A model generated the notes under the pieces. That model saw only the letters and a program-made list of their open reading frames with translations, ran no database searches and was not told the origin of the DNA. This document shows, one piece after another, positions 35,818 to 45,097 of a DNA stretch of 57,591 nt. The DNA is from Skermanella stibiiresistens SB22 (GTDB lineage: Bacteria > Pseudomonadota > Alphaproteobacteria > Azospirillales > Azospirillaceae), in NCBI RefSeq assembly GCF_000576635.1, contig NZ_AVFL01000035.1, positions 1 to 57,591 of the forward strand, read 5' to 3'. How positions within the stretch are numbered: position 1 is the stretch's first letter; every line of letters begins with the position of its first letter. Position numbers and translations under genes: made by a program.

Positions 35818-37347
35818 TCACGCCTTCTTGATCGAGACGGCGACGAACTGCTCGGTGCCCTGGCGGTTGACCCGCAGCAGCACGGCGCCGCGTCCCGCGT
35901 CCTTGGCCTCCTGGACCTTGGCCGCGACTTGGTCGGGCGCTCCGACATGCTCGTTGCCGACTTCGGTGATGACGTCGCCCGGCCGCAGGTTGAGCTCGCC
36001 GGATCCGTCCTCGAGGCCAACCACCAGGACGCCGTCGACGCCGTCGGCGAGGCCGTAGCGGCGGCGGCTGGCTTGGTCGAGCGACGACAGCGTCATGCCC
36101 AGCACGGTGTGGGTGCCGGACTTCTCCGGAGCCGGCGTGGCCGAGGCGACCTTCTGCTGGTCGGGCATCTCGTCGAGCTTGACCGAGACGGTCTCCTGCC
36201 TGCCCTTGCGCAGGACATCCAGCTTGACAGTCGAGCCGGTCTTGCTGTCCGCGACCATGCGGGTCAGGTCCTTGATGGTGTCGACCGGCCGGCCCTCCAG
36301 GCCGAGGATCACGTCTCCGGCCATCAGCTTCGCCCTGGAGGCGGGGCTGTTGGCGGTGACGTCGGCGACCAGCGCGCCCTTGGGCTGCTTGAGACCGAGG
36401 CTGTCGGCGATCTCCGGCGTGACCTGCTGGATCTGGACGCCGAGCCAGCCGCGGCTGACCGAGCCGTTCTCGCGCAGCTGGGCGATGACGCCTTTGGCCA
36501 AGTTGGACGGGATCGCGAAACCGATGCCGACGCTGCCGCCGTTGGGCGAGAAGATGGCGGTGTTGATGCCGATCACCCGGCCCTGGACGTCGAAGGTCGG
36601 GCCGCCCGAGTTGCCGCGGTTGATCGAGGCGTCGAGCTGCAGGAAGTCGTCATAGGGACCGGCCTGGATGTCGCGGCCGCGGGCCGAGACGATTCCCGAG
36701 GTGACCGTGCCGCCGAGGCCGAACGGATTGCCGATCGCGATCACCCAGTCGCCGACGCGCGCCGTGTCGCTGTCGCCGAATTCCAGGTAGGGCAGGGACT
36801 TGCCGGCGTCGACCTTGAGCAGCGCCAGATCGGTCTTGGCGTCGCGGCCCACCAGCTTGGCGTCCAGCTTGGTGCCGTCATGCAAGGTCACGCTGATCTC
36901 GTCGGCGCCGTCGATCACGTGGTTGTTGGTCACGACATAGCCGCCGGCGTCGATGATGAAGCCGGAACCCAGCGCCTGCTGACGCTCCTGCTGGCGCGGG
37001 CGGGCGCCGCGCTGCTGCTCCTGGAACTGACGGAAGAATTCCTCGAACGGCGAGCCGGGCGGGAACTCGGGCATGCCGGGGACGCCGGGCCGCTCGGGCG
37101 CCGCGGCGGCGCCCTGGACGGTCGAGACGTTGACGACGGCCGGCATCACCCGGTCGACCAGATTGGCGAAGCTGCCCGGCAGCTCCTGCGACACGCCGGG
37201 AACCGCGACGGGGCCGGCCGCGAAGGCGTCGGCGGGGAGCACGGCGGTGGCGGCTCCCGACAGGATGGTGGTGCCCAGCAGGAAGGCGGCGGTGGCGTTG
37301 CGGAGGCGTCCACCGGGACTGCGGATGACCGAGGAGAGCGAGATCAT
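35818..37347 (-). CDS. degP: DegP/Do-family periplasmic serine protease
   Basis: The 509-residue protein has a signal peptide (residues about 1-43, ending in AFA), a trypsin-like domain and two PDZ domains. The catalytic triad is visible as TNNHVID (His), TDLALLKV (Asp) and NRGNSGGP (Ser). A Gln/Arg-rich insert (about 105-125) lies in the LA-loop region. It degrades or refolds damaged periplasmic proteins. ATG 37347 is preceded by AGGAG at nine bases. It is first in the operon with the response regulator and histidine kinase genes, a common alphaproteobacterial arrangement. Confidence 0.94.
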   Translation of the reverse strand: MISLSSVIRSPGGRLRNATAAFLLGTTILSGAATAVLPADAFAAGPVAVPGVSQELPGSFANLVDRVMPAVVNVSTVQGAAAAPERPGVPGMPEFPPGSPFEEFFRQFQEQQRGARPRQQERQQALGSGFIIDAGGYVVTNNHVIDGADEISVTLHDGTKLDAKLVGRDAKTDLALLKVDAGKSLPYLEFGDSDTARVGDWVIAIGNPFGLGGTVTSGIVSARGRDIQAGPYDDFLQLDASINRGNSGGPTFDVQGRVIGINTAIFSPNGGSVGIGFAIPSNLAKGVIAQLRENGSVSRGWLGVQIQQVTPEIADSLGLKQPKGALVADVTANSPASRAKLMAGDVILGLEGRPVDTIKDLTRMVADSKTGSTVKLDVLRKGRQETVSVKLDEMPDQQKVASATPAPEKSGTHTVLGMTLSSLDQASRRRYGLADGVDGVLVVGLEDGSGELNLRPGDVITEVGNEHVGAPDQVAAKVQEAKDAGRGAVLLRVNRQGTEQFVAVSIKKA

Positions 37348-37540
37348 GGGAAAGCTCCTGGCTAGCGAAATCATGAGCCGCGCCGGGCGGGACGGACGGG
37401 TCCCGGGGGACCGTGATCCGTCACGACGGCTGGCGGCGATGGTCCCGTTCTAGCCGGTCGCGCCTTACCGTGGCCTTGCGGCAACATTAAATCGCTGAAA
37501 GCTTTGGAATACCCCGATCCCTCGGACTGTGTCGGGGCGG

Positions 37541-38626
37541 TCAGTCCAGGACTTCGCGGAGCGCCGCGACCAGGGCGTGGTTCTCCTCCTCCGTGCCGAT
37601 CGTGATCCGCAGGCAATCGGGAAGGTTGTAGCTGGTCAGCGATTTGACCAGGATGCCATGATCCCACAGGTGGCGCTGCAGCGTCGCGACGCTCATCGCC
37701 GGATCGGGCGGAACCCGGATCAGCAGGAAATTGCACACGCTGGGATAGACGCGGACGCCCATCGCCCGAAGCTCGTGCGCCAGCCAGGCGCCGCATTCGT
37801 CGTTGTGGGCGAGGGTCGCGGCCTCGTGCTCCTCGTCGCCCAGCGCCGCGGTCGCGGCTGCCTGCGCCGCAAGTCCGACATTGTAGGCCGGGCGGACGCG
37901 GTCCAGCGTCTCGATGATCGCGGGCGGACCATAGGCCCAGCCGACCCGGAGCCCGGCGAGGCCATGGGATTTGGAGAAGGTGCGGACCATCAGGACGTTG
38001 TCGTGGTCGTCGACCAGCCCGAAACCCGGATCGTAGTTGTTGCGCCGGACATACTCGGCATAGGCGCTGTCGAGCACCAGCAGGGTATGGGCCGGCAGGT
38101 CGGCACGTAGCCGCTGGACCTGCTCGACCGGGACATAGGAGCCGGTCGGGTTGTTCGGGTTGGCGAGGAAGACGATCCGGGTCTTGTCGCCCGCCAGTTC
38201 CACCAGCGCCTCGACATCGACCGTCAGGTCGCGCTCCGCCGCCACCACGGGAGTGGCGCCGACCAGACGGGCGGCCTTGGCGAACCCATGATAGCCGTAC
38301 TGGTGGAACAGCACCTCGTCGCCCGGGCCGGCATAGGCCTCGGCGACAAGCTGGATCATCTCGTCCGAACCGTTGGAGCAGGTGATGTGATCGAGCGCGA
38401 TGTCGTGCCGCCGGGCGATGGCGGCGCGCAGCATCGTGTGCTCGCTGTCGGGGTAGCGGTGGAGGTTCGACGCCGCCTGCCGATAGGCGGTGATCGCCCT
38501 GGGGCTGGGCCCGATCGCGTTGTGGCTGAGGGACAGATCGATGAAGGGGCGCCCGCCATGCGGAGCGCGGACCGGCTTGTGTGGGGCGATCTGGCCAATG
38601 CCCGCCCGCGGTGTCAGCCGTTCCAT
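37541..38626 (-). CDS. hisC: Histidinol-phosphate aminotransferase
   Basis: The 361-residue PLP enzyme is of fold type I. Motifs: SNGSDEMIQL, NPNNPTGSYV, LVLDSAYAEY, the PLP-binding lysine in RTFSKSHGLAGLRVGWAYG and CLRITIGTEEEN near the end. It converts imidazole-acetol phosphate to histidinol phosphate in histidine synthesis. HisC-family members in alphaproteobacteria can also act on phenylalanine or tyrosine precursors, and no other his gene is nearby, so an aromatic role is possible. It appears to stand alone. Confidence 0.88.
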   Translation of the reverse strand: MERLTPRAGIGQIAPHKPVRAPHGGRPFIDLSLSHNAIGPSPRAITAYRQAASNLHRYPDSEHTMLRAAIARRHDIALDHITCSNGSDEMIQLVAEAYAGPGDEVLFHQYGYHGFAKAARLVGATPVVAAERDLTVDVEALVELAGDKTRIVFLANPNNPTGSYVPVEQVQRLRADLPAHTLLVLDSAYAEYVRRNNYDPGFGLVDDHDNVLMVRTFSKSHGLAGLRVGWAYGPPAIIETLDRVRPAYNVGLAAQAAATAALGDEEHEAATLAHNDECGAWLAHELRAMGVRVYPSVCNFLLIRVPPDPAMSVATLQRHLWDHGILVKSLTSYNLPDCLRITIGTEEENHALVAALREVLD

Positions 38627-38750
38627 CGGCGATCCTCTCCCTATTCGCGGCCCCGCGCGCCGACCGCGCCCATGGCGTCGTGAAAATCAAAACGAATGCT
38701 AAATGCCGTGGACCCCATCGGCGCAGGGGTTTCTCACGGAAAGGAGCTTT

Positions 38751-39383
38751 TCACAAGACCTGACCGGCCGTCCGTCCAACCGGCAGAGGGCGGCCCTCGC
38801 CGTCGACGAACCCGCCGGCCCGCAGGCGGTCCAGGGTCGCGATGAAATGCGCCGGAGTCGCCGGGCGATCGTAACCTTCCAGCCAGTTCTGTTCCAGGAA
38901 CGCGAGGATGGCCGGCTGGCCCAACTCGGCCTCCCACAGGATGCCCAGCAGCGAGGTCAGGCCCTCCTCGTCCTGCCGCTCCTCCTCCGATACGGCGATG
39001 ACGGCGTTGGCCTCATCCGGCCTGCCGGATTCGGGCCCGGCACCCAGGCCGAAGTCATAGAGCCCCCGCCGCTCGGGCGCGCAGAGCTGCCAATGGGCGA
39101 TCTCATGGATCACGACCGACGGTTCGCTCCTGGTCCTGATGCGCTGGCCGTCCCAGCTGAACGCCTCCGAGGGAGCCTCGTCCAGCGTCTCGATGCCGAT
39201 CAGCCCTGCCAATCCGACCGCCCGGGCGCGGTGGGCGTCCTGGTCGCCCAGATCGCCATCCGCCGGGATGGAGGCCGCGATTCGCCTGAAGGCGGCGACG
39301 GCGAGCGGCTCGCCGGCCAAGCCGCGTTCGAACCGTTCGATCACGGTGGGAAGGTCGGAGGTGTCGATGGGTGTCAGGATCAT
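38751..39383 (-). CDS. EpmC-like (EF-P hydroxylase family) protein
   Basis: The 210-residue protein carries VIHEIAHWQL (His93, Glu94, His97) followed by CAPERRGLYDFG. This resembles the elongation factor P hydroxylase family (EpmC/YfcM), where His/Glu residues bind iron, more than it does a zinc protease, although HEIAH also fits HExxH. No EF-P, epmA or epmB gene is in the window, and many alphaproteobacteria lack the beta-lysyl pathway. The substrate could therefore be different. It is a soluble cytoplasmic protein with no signal peptide. Confidence 0.5.
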   Translation of the reverse strand: MILTPIDTSDLPTVIERFERGLAGEPLAVAAFRRIAASIPADGDLGDQDAHRARAVGLAGLIGIETLDEAPSEAFSWDGQRIRTRSEPSVVIHEIAHWQLCAPERRGLYDFGLGAGPESGRPDEANAVIAVSEEERQDEEGLTSLLGILWEAELGQPAILAFLEQNWLEGYDRPATPAHFIATLDRLRAGGFVDGEGRPLPVGRTAGQVL

Positions 39384-39666
39384 GGCGTCGTCGAGAGCTT
39401 GTCATCTGGTTCGAATGTCGGGGCCGCCGCTGGGAAAGCAGCGGCCCCGGGCCGCACCATAGCACCCGCTGGCGCCGCGTCATCCGCCGAAAAGTCGCAG
39501 CCAGCCATGCTGGCGCCCGGCCCGCCCGCGGAGCGCGGGAGGGTGATCGATCGGGTTCGAGCGGCGCGCTCACGAAAATTTAGGAAAGTCTGTCTTAAGT
39601 CTTCGCGAAGGTTCGTCGGGGCACGCCGCCACGCGGGCCCAATAACCCAATTCCAGGTGTCTTCCC

Positions 39667-40038
39667 ATGGCCTATGGCAACGAACTCAGCGCCTCTGATA
39701 ACGCCGGCACCCTGAGCCGCCAGGAACTGTCAGCTTCCCTGCAGGAAATCAGCCGGGAGCTGGAAGGTCTACGCAGCGAGATCGAAAAAGTCGGGACCGT
39801 CGCCCAGCAGATCGACGCGATCGCCAAGCAGACCAACCTGCTGGCGCTGAACGCGACGATCGAAGCGGCGCGTGCCGGCGAGGCCGGCAAGGGCTTCGCG
39901 GTCGTCGCCGGCGAGGTCAAGAACCTGTCGGGCCAGACCGCGGCCGCGACCGCCGAGATCTCCTCGGTCCTGCAGAGCCTGACCAAGCGTACCCAGCATC
40001 TGGGCCAGTTGGTAGAGAAGGCGATCAGCTCGGTCTGA
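39667..40038 (+). CDS. Miniature chemotaxis-receptor signalling tip
   Basis: The 123-residue soluble protein contains only the hairpin-tip part of a methyl-accepting chemotaxis protein ([23 protein letters not shown] through [17 protein letters not shown]), preceded by a short heptad region. It lacks membrane, sensor and HAMP domains and most methylation helices. The reading frame has its own start, a following strong terminator and clean ends. It therefore looks like an independent gene and not a broken receptor. It may bind CheW/CheA arrays or act on another coiled-coil partner. Confidence 0.82.
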   Translation: MAYGNELSASDNAGTLSRQELSASLQEISRELEGLRSEIEKVGTVAQQIDAIAKQTNLLALNATIEAARAGEAGKGFAVVAGEVKNLSGQTAAATAEISSVLQSLTKRTQHLGQLVEKAISSV

Positions 40039-40064
40039 GACCGAGTGCCGCGCCGAACAGCTTG

Positions 40065-40098
40065 AAAACCCCTTTCCCAAAGCTGGGGAAGGGGTTTT
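40065..40098 (+). terminator. Strong terminator after mini-receptor gene
   Basis: A 14-bp stem with one G-U wobble (40065-40078 with 40085-40098) and a six-base loop ends in TTTT, 26 bases after the stop codon of the plus-strand gene. Confidence 0.88.
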
Positions 40099-40141
40099 CC
40101 GACGCGTCCCGGTCTTCCCGGTCCGGTTGGCGGAAGGGGCT

Positions 40142-40351
40142 TCAGGCGAAAAGGCTGTATATGCCGTAGCCGATGCCGATCACGAGACCCCACGAGGCCA
40201 ACGCGGCGGCGACCAGAACGCCCAAACGCCGGCGGGGCGACCAATCGCCCTCATCACGCCGTCCCACGTCGTACCGTGTGGACTCGCTGGGGGCTTCCGC
40301 GAACGGTTGTACTTCAGGCTCTATTTTTTGATACAGGGCAGCCTGTTTCAC
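40142..40351 (-). CDS. Small single-pass membrane protein
   Basis: The 69-residue protein starts at GTG 40351 with GAGGA six bases before it; a TTG at 40357 is possible but sits directly on that site. The N-terminal 42 residues are soluble and charged. One C-terminal membrane helix follows (RLGVLVAAALASWGLVIGIG) with a short tail. The family is not recognised. Confidence 0.55.
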   Translation of the reverse strand: MKQAALYQKIEPEVQPFAEAPSESTRYDVGRRDEGDWSPRRRLGVLVAAALASWGLVIGIGYGIYSLFA

Positions 40352-40483
40352 GGTCAATCCTCGTCAGACCAGAACGTTGCTCCGCGCCATTAGGCGGCCC
40401 CAATGCCTAATGTATCGTAAATGGTAGATGAGCCTTGACCGCCTCCTTTGTTATACATCTTCGTGGTTATATCCGACGCGTCA

Positions 40484-41875
40484 TCACTTCGCCTTGGGTG
40501 CCGATGACGATGGCGTCACTCCGCCCGCCCGGAGGATCGACTTGGCGACATCCTGGTAGTCGCCATCGAAGTGATGGCCGCCATCCATGCGGATCGTCTC
40601 GGCATGCGCCAGTTCCGGCGCGGTGCAGCCGGTGTCGTCCTCCTCTTCACCGTAGATGCACTGCAGTGTCACGGGAGCCATCTTCCCGACCTCTGGAAGT
40701 GTCTCCACCGCGTCCGCCGAGTCGACACCCAGCCAGCCGCCGATCCTCACCTCGAAATCGGCCTTCGTCGCGAACCCCAGAAGGGAAACGAGTTTGACGC
40801 GGGAAAGGCTCCCGGCCGATAGGCGGTTGACGGCGAAGGGCATGATGTCCGCTCCAAAAGAGTAGCCGAGCAGCAGCACCTTCGGGCGGCTCCATTTTTT
40901 GGCGTAGTGGGAGATCATCTGATCCAAGTCGCGGGCGATGTCCTCGGGTTTCCGCTCCCGCCAGAAATAGCGCAGCGAGTCGACGCCGACGACGGGCACG
41001 CCGGACCGGGCGATCTCCTCACCGATCTGGCGGTCGATGTCGCGCCATCCGCCGTCGCCGGAATAGAAGATGGCGAGCGTGTCGCCGCCCTTGACCTGAT
41101 CATCGCCCAGGATCTCGACCACCGGTATGTCGGGCATGCCGGACCGCGCGGCGTCGGCGGCGATGCCGTCGAGTGTGGCGGTCACCGTCGCGGGTGAACC
41201 ATCGGCCAAGGGCTCGGCACCGGCCGTTCCGTCCATGACGGCGCTGGCGGCGTGGGCGGAGCACCCAGCGCGGATGGTCGCGAACCACGGCGTCGCCAGG
41301 CGGGGTGCCGGTCCGAAGGCGTGGGTGCCGGTGGCGTCGGCGGGCGGTGATGCCGAGGGCGCGTCGGGGCAGAAGGGCCGGGGCGCCAGATAGACAGGGC
41401 AGAAGTCGAGCCCCACGCCGGCGGCGAAGGTCGTTGGCAGCGACTCCGTCACCGACGCGTAGGCGACGGCGGCTCCCGCTCCCACTCCCAGGATGACCGG
41501 CGGGCGGTACTGGTCGAAGGGCGCGGTCTTCTGGACTTGGTGGCTGACCTCCTCCAGGTCGTTGACCGGGAAGGAGCAGGTGTCGTCCGTCTTGTCCATG
41601 CCGGCCTGGAACGCCTTCATGTCGATGCCCAGGACGATCCGGCCCGACGCCGCGACGGCGCGCGCCAAACCATCGGAACGGGCGTCCCAGCCCGCGGCGT
41701 CGGATACCAGCAGGACGACGTCGGAAGGCTTGGCGGGAGGATCGAAGCGCCGTACCTCTCCCAACCGTCCGGTATCCGCCGTCATCATGACGGGAGCGTC
41801 GGCCGCCAGCGTGATCGAGGCGTCGGCCGAGAGGGCCAGCAGGACGCCGAGCGCCAGTTTGCCGATCCTGTTCAC
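40484..41875 (-). CDS. acvB: AcvB/VirJ-type lysyl-phosphatidylglycerol hydrolase
   Basis: The 463-residue exported protein has a signal peptide of about 25 residues and then two alpha/beta-hydrolase-like halves. The C-terminal half has the nucleophile elbow LLGYSFGADIM and a late His in GGHHFDGDYQ, and starts near LAIFYSGDGGWRDIDRQIG, the VirJ family signature. AcvB-type enzymes hydrolyse lysyl-phosphatidylglycerol in the periplasm, opposing the synthase. The GTG start overlaps the mprF stop (GTGA), so synthesis and turnover of the lipid are encoded together, as in the lpiA-acvB operons of rhizobia. Confidence 0.87.
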   Translation of the reverse strand: MNRIGKLALGVLLALSADASITLAADAPVMMTADTGRLGEVRRFDPPAKPSDVVLLVSDAAGWDARSDGLARAVAASGRIVLGIDMKAFQAGMDKTDDTCSFPVNDLEEVSHQVQKTAPFDQYRPPVILGVGAGAAVAYASVTESLPTTFAAGVGLDFCPVYLAPRPFCPDAPSASPPADATGTHAFGPAPRLATPWFATIRAGCSAHAASAVMDGTAGAEPLADGSPATVTATLDGIAADAARSGMPDIPVVEILGDDQVKGGDTLAIFYSGDGGWRDIDRQIGEEIARSGVPVVGVDSLRYFWRERKPEDIARDLDQMISHYAKKWSRPKVLLLGYSFGADIMPFAVNRLSAGSLSRVKLVSLLGFATKADFEVRIGGWLGVDSADAVETLPEVGKMAPVTLQCIYGEEEDDTGCTAPELAHAETIRMDGGHHFDGDYQDVAKSILRAGGVTPSSSAPKAK

Positions 41876-44535
41876 TTCGCCAGCACTCCCCGCACGCCGC
41901 CGGAGATCAGCGTGGTGGCATCGGTCAACACACGGGCGGAGCCGATGCCGCCGGGGCAGGCGAGATAGCGCGGTTCCCACTCCGGCGAGAACTTCTGCTT
42001 GTACTGGCGTAGACCGCGGAAATTGTAGAAGTTCTCGCCGCGGCGGAAGATCAGCGCGCCGATGCGGTTCCACAATGGCGCCAGCGACCGCGCCTCCATT
42101 CCGGAGAGGGGCGCCATGCCCAGGCTGAAGCTGGCAAAACCCTTGTCCTTGGCCCACAGCAACAGCTTGGTGAACAGGTAGTCCATGGTGAAGGGCGACA
42201 GGTCCGGCAGGTACCGCATCAGGTCGATGCTGGCGAGGCCGCCGGGCGCTCCCTGCCAGATGTTGGCGAAGGCGATGATCCGGCCCTTGAGCCGAACCAC
42301 GGCGATGTCGAACTCGCGGAGATAGCCAGGATCGAAGTAGCCGACCGAAAAACGCTTCTCGCTGGCGTGCTTCTGGGTCAGCCAGACGTTGGAGATCGCC
42401 TCCAGATCGTCCATCATGGCCGGAACCTCCGTCTTCGGAACGACCGCGAACGACAGGCCGTCGCGTTCGGCCCGGCGCGTGACGTAGCGCAGATCCTTGT
42501 TCGCCGGACCTTCCAGGCTGAAGGATGGCAGATCGACCCGCGCCTCCTCGCCCAGCTTCAGCAGGGACATGCCGACATCCAGGTAATGCGGCAAGGCGTC
42601 GGCGGAGACTTGGTAGAAGGCGGCCCGGCCGCCCCGCCGGTCGACCATTTCGCGAAAGCGCCAGACAAGCTCCGCCTGTTGTTCGGGTGTGCCGACCGGA
42701 TCACCCATGGCGACCCAGGAGTTGCCGCGCACGCCATACATCAGGAAGGCGGTGCCGGTATCGTCGAACAGGAAGGACTTGTCACCCAGCAGGGCGATCG
42801 CGGCGTCGGAGCGTCGTTCGCCGGCCAGGATTCGCCGCACCTTCGCCAAGTCCTCGGGAGTGGAGGCATGGGAGCGGGGTGGCGACGCCCGGAGCAATTG
42901 CGCCAGGCAGACGGCGGCGATGACGAGCACGACGATGAACCCGGCGCGCAAGCTGCGCGGTGCGTCATCGAGCACCGCGAACTGCCACCACAGGCTGTTG
43001 GCGTATTCGACATGGCGGAACGAGAACAGGGTCAGCCAGATCGAGCTGGCGACGGCGCCGACCAAGGTCAGCATCCATCCGGGAGTGAAACGAATGTCGG
43101 TCAGGGTGGCGCGGCGGTGGAATTCGGCGCGGCAGGGCAGCAGGATCGCCAGGAAGACCGCCAGGATGATGGCCTCCTCGTAGTCGAGGCCTTTCGCCAG
43201 CGACAGCACGATGCCGGCGGCCAGCATGCAGACCGACAGAAGCCAGGCGGCGTCCAACCGGCGCATCAGCCCCCGCGCCAGGATCAGCAGGCCGAGGCCG
43301 ACCATGCTGCCCAGGATGTGCGACGCCTCGACCACTGACAGCGGCATCAGATCGGTGACCAGCAACAGGCGGTCCTGCACGCCGGGAGTCGCTCCCGACA
43401 TGAGCAGGACGACACCGCCGATGAAGACCATGGCGGCGCCAGCCGAGGGAACCAACCGGGGTGTCCAGCCGCCGACCCGGCGCAGCGTGCGGGCGGCCGA
43501 GAGGCGATGCTCGACCACCTCGCGCCCGGCCAGCATGACTCCGGCCAAGACCAAGGGCAGCAGGTAGTAGATCGCGCGGAACGCGATCAGCGCGCCGAGC
43601 ACGCCGCCTGCCGAGGCCGCGTGTTCTCCCCGCGACAAGCCGAGCAGGATCAGGGTTTCGAAGACGCCGAGACCACCGGGCACATGGCTGACCAGCCCAA
43701 CCACCAGCGCCGCGCTGTAGATCGCCAGCAACGCTGGAAAGGATATGGACAGTTCAGGCGGCAGCAGGATGTAGAGCACCGTCCCGGCCAGCACGATATC
43801 CACCGAGGCGATCAGGATCTGGGCCAAGACGATTCCGGGCGACGGCAAAGCGATCAGGAAACGTCCGATCCGGATCGGACGGCGGGCGAACGCGGCGCCG
43901 AACACGGCGGCGGGTAGCGGCAGGATCAGGATGGCGGCGAGGAGCCTGATCACCGCTGACGGGACGCCCATCATGGCGGCGGTCGCGCCGGGAGCGACGA
44001 TGAGACCGACCGCGCCCACGGCGCAAAGGCCAAGCCCGAACGTGAGACCACAGAAAGCCACCACGCAGGCGATGGCGCCCGTCCCCAGCCCGGCCGCCGA
44101 ATAGATCCGGTACCGGATCGAACCGCCGCTCAGCATCGAGAACCCGACGCTGTTGCTGACGGCGTAGGCGGTGAATGACGCCAGCGCCACGGTCGGCCAG
44201 GGCAAGTCGGCGCCGACATAGCGGATCGCGGTGTGGTCGTAGCCCGTCAATGCCACGTAGCTGAGCGCGGTCAGGAAAACCGCTGCCGCCAGGGTGGAGG
44301 CGGGCAGGGCGGTGACATGCGCCGCCACATCGGCGTAATCGAAGGAATGGGCGAGATGGTGGAGCGCGAACAGCGCCAGCGTGAACATCACGGCGCCTGA
44401 CAGGAGCCCGGCCTGCTCGCGCGCCCAAGCGAGGGCGGCTGGCCATCTCCGCGACGGTGGGTGCGTCGAGGACAGTTGGGTGGGCTCGGTCTCGGATGGA
44501 GCGTCCTGCCGGAGCGTGGCGGAGATGGCGGTCAT
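41872..44535 (-). CDS. mprF: Phosphatidylglycerol lysyltransferase/flippase MprF
   Basis: The 887-residue protein has an N-terminal multi-pass flippase part (about a dozen segments, residues 40-540) and a cytoplasmic GNAT-like synthase domain (about 560-870). The synthase shows AFLMYGVRGNSWVAMGDPVG, GRAAFYQV, FANIWQGAPGG, DLMRYLPDLSPFTMDYLF and FSLGMAPLSG. It transfers lysine from Lys-tRNA to phosphatidylglycerol, making membrane charge less negative and raising resistance to cationic peptides and acid. It is coupled to acvB. This is the alphaproteobacterial LpiA type. Confidence 0.92.
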   Translation of the reverse strand: MTAISATLRQDAPSETEPTQLSSTHPPSRRWPAALAWAREQAGLLSGAVMFTLALFALHHLAHSFDYADVAAHVTALPASTLAAAVFLTALSYVALTGYDHTAIRYVGADLPWPTVALASFTAYAVSNSVGFSMLSGGSIRYRIYSAAGLGTGAIACVVAFCGLTFGLGLCAVGAVGLIVAPGATAAMMGVPSAVIRLLAAILILPLPAAVFGAAFARRPIRIGRFLIALPSPGIVLAQILIASVDIVLAGTVLYILLPPELSISFPALLAIYSAALVVGLVSHVPGGLGVFETLILLGLSRGEHAASAGGVLGALIAFRAIYYLLPLVLAGVMLAGREVVEHRLSAARTLRRVGGWTPRLVPSAGAAMVFIGGVVLLMSGATPGVQDRLLLVTDLMPLSVVEASHILGSMVGLGLLILARGLMRRLDAAWLLSVCMLAAGIVLSLAKGLDYEEAIILAVFLAILLPCRAEFHRRATLTDIRFTPGWMLTLVGAVASSIWLTLFSFRHVEYANSLWWQFAVLDDAPRSLRAGFIVVLVIAAVCLAQLLRASPPRSHASTPEDLAKVRRILAGERRSDAAIALLGDKSFLFDDTGTAFLMYGVRGNSWVAMGDPVGTPEQQAELVWRFREMVDRRGGRAAFYQVSADALPHYLDVGMSLLKLGEEARVDLPSFSLEGPANKDLRYVTRRAERDGLSFAVVPKTEVPAMMDDLEAISNVWLTQKHASEKRFSVGYFDPGYLREFDIAVVRLKGRIIAFANIWQGAPGGLASIDLMRYLPDLSPFTMDYLFTKLLLWAKDKGFASFSLGMAPLSGMEARSLAPLWNRIGALIFRRGENFYNFRGLRQYKQKFSPEWEPRYLACPGGIGSARVLTDATTLISGGVRGVLAK

Positions 44536-44710
44536 TGCGTTACCGGATGGGTCATCGACGGCCGTGGTTATGGACCGGTCAACCTTGCGGCTCCATTGAG
44601 GCTCGATGAATCCGATGTAATGTTCCGTCCACGGGCACCGGTGGCCGCGGGGCCGGAAGCCGACTGGCCGGAAGCCAGTGGCGAGATCAACTGGGCACGG
44701 CGTAAAAAGA

Positions 44711-44750
44711 ATGGGGGAGGAGCGGACCCGCGGATCCGCTCCTCCCCCAT
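44711..44750 (-). terminator. Perfect 16-bp hairpin, terminator of small Pro-rich gene
   Basis: Bases 44711-44726 and 44735-44750 are exact complements around an eight-base loop. On the minus strand the stem is followed by TCTTTTTACG, so it terminates the gene ending at 44811. Confidence 0.88.
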
Positions 44751-44810
44751 CATTCTAATTCCACCGAACAACCGATCGCAACATGGCGCGGTCGAAGCGG
44801 CTGACCGCCA

Positions 44811-44981
44811 TCAAGCCCGTGTCGGCGGCTGTACGTCGGGCGGCGGCTCGATGACCGGTGGGATCTCCGGCGCCGGATGCGGCTCGGCCGGGGGATCCAC
44901 CTCGGGCGGAATTTCCGTCGGTGGAGTGCCGGGAGAGTCCGGATCGCCTCCCGGCGGTCCTGTCAGATCGAAACGTGTCAT
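44811..44981 (-). CDS. 56-residue proline-rich small protein
   Basis: The frame starts at ATG 44981 with AGGGA eight bases upstream and ends 61 bases before a perfect terminator. The product begins MTRFDLTGPPGGDP and continues with PPTEIPPEVDPPAEP and PEIPPVIEPPPDVQPP: 22 prolines of 56 residues and many Glu/Asp, with no hydrophobic core. Proline/acidic small proteins of this form occur in several proteobacteria without known function. It is probably extended (polyproline II) and cytoplasmic, since no signal peptide is visible. Confidence 0.72.
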   Translation of the reverse strand: MTRFDLTGPPGGDPDSPGTPPTEIPPEVDPPAEPHPAPEIPPVIEPPPDVQPPTRA

Positions 44982-45097
44982 GATGAGTTCCCTGCTGTGT
45001 CCGGGCGCTTTCCCAACAACCGTTGGCGTTCGGAAAAGTCCCGGACAGCGGACCGGATCATCGGGGCCGCCTACCCGGCTTCAGGTGCTCGGTCCCG

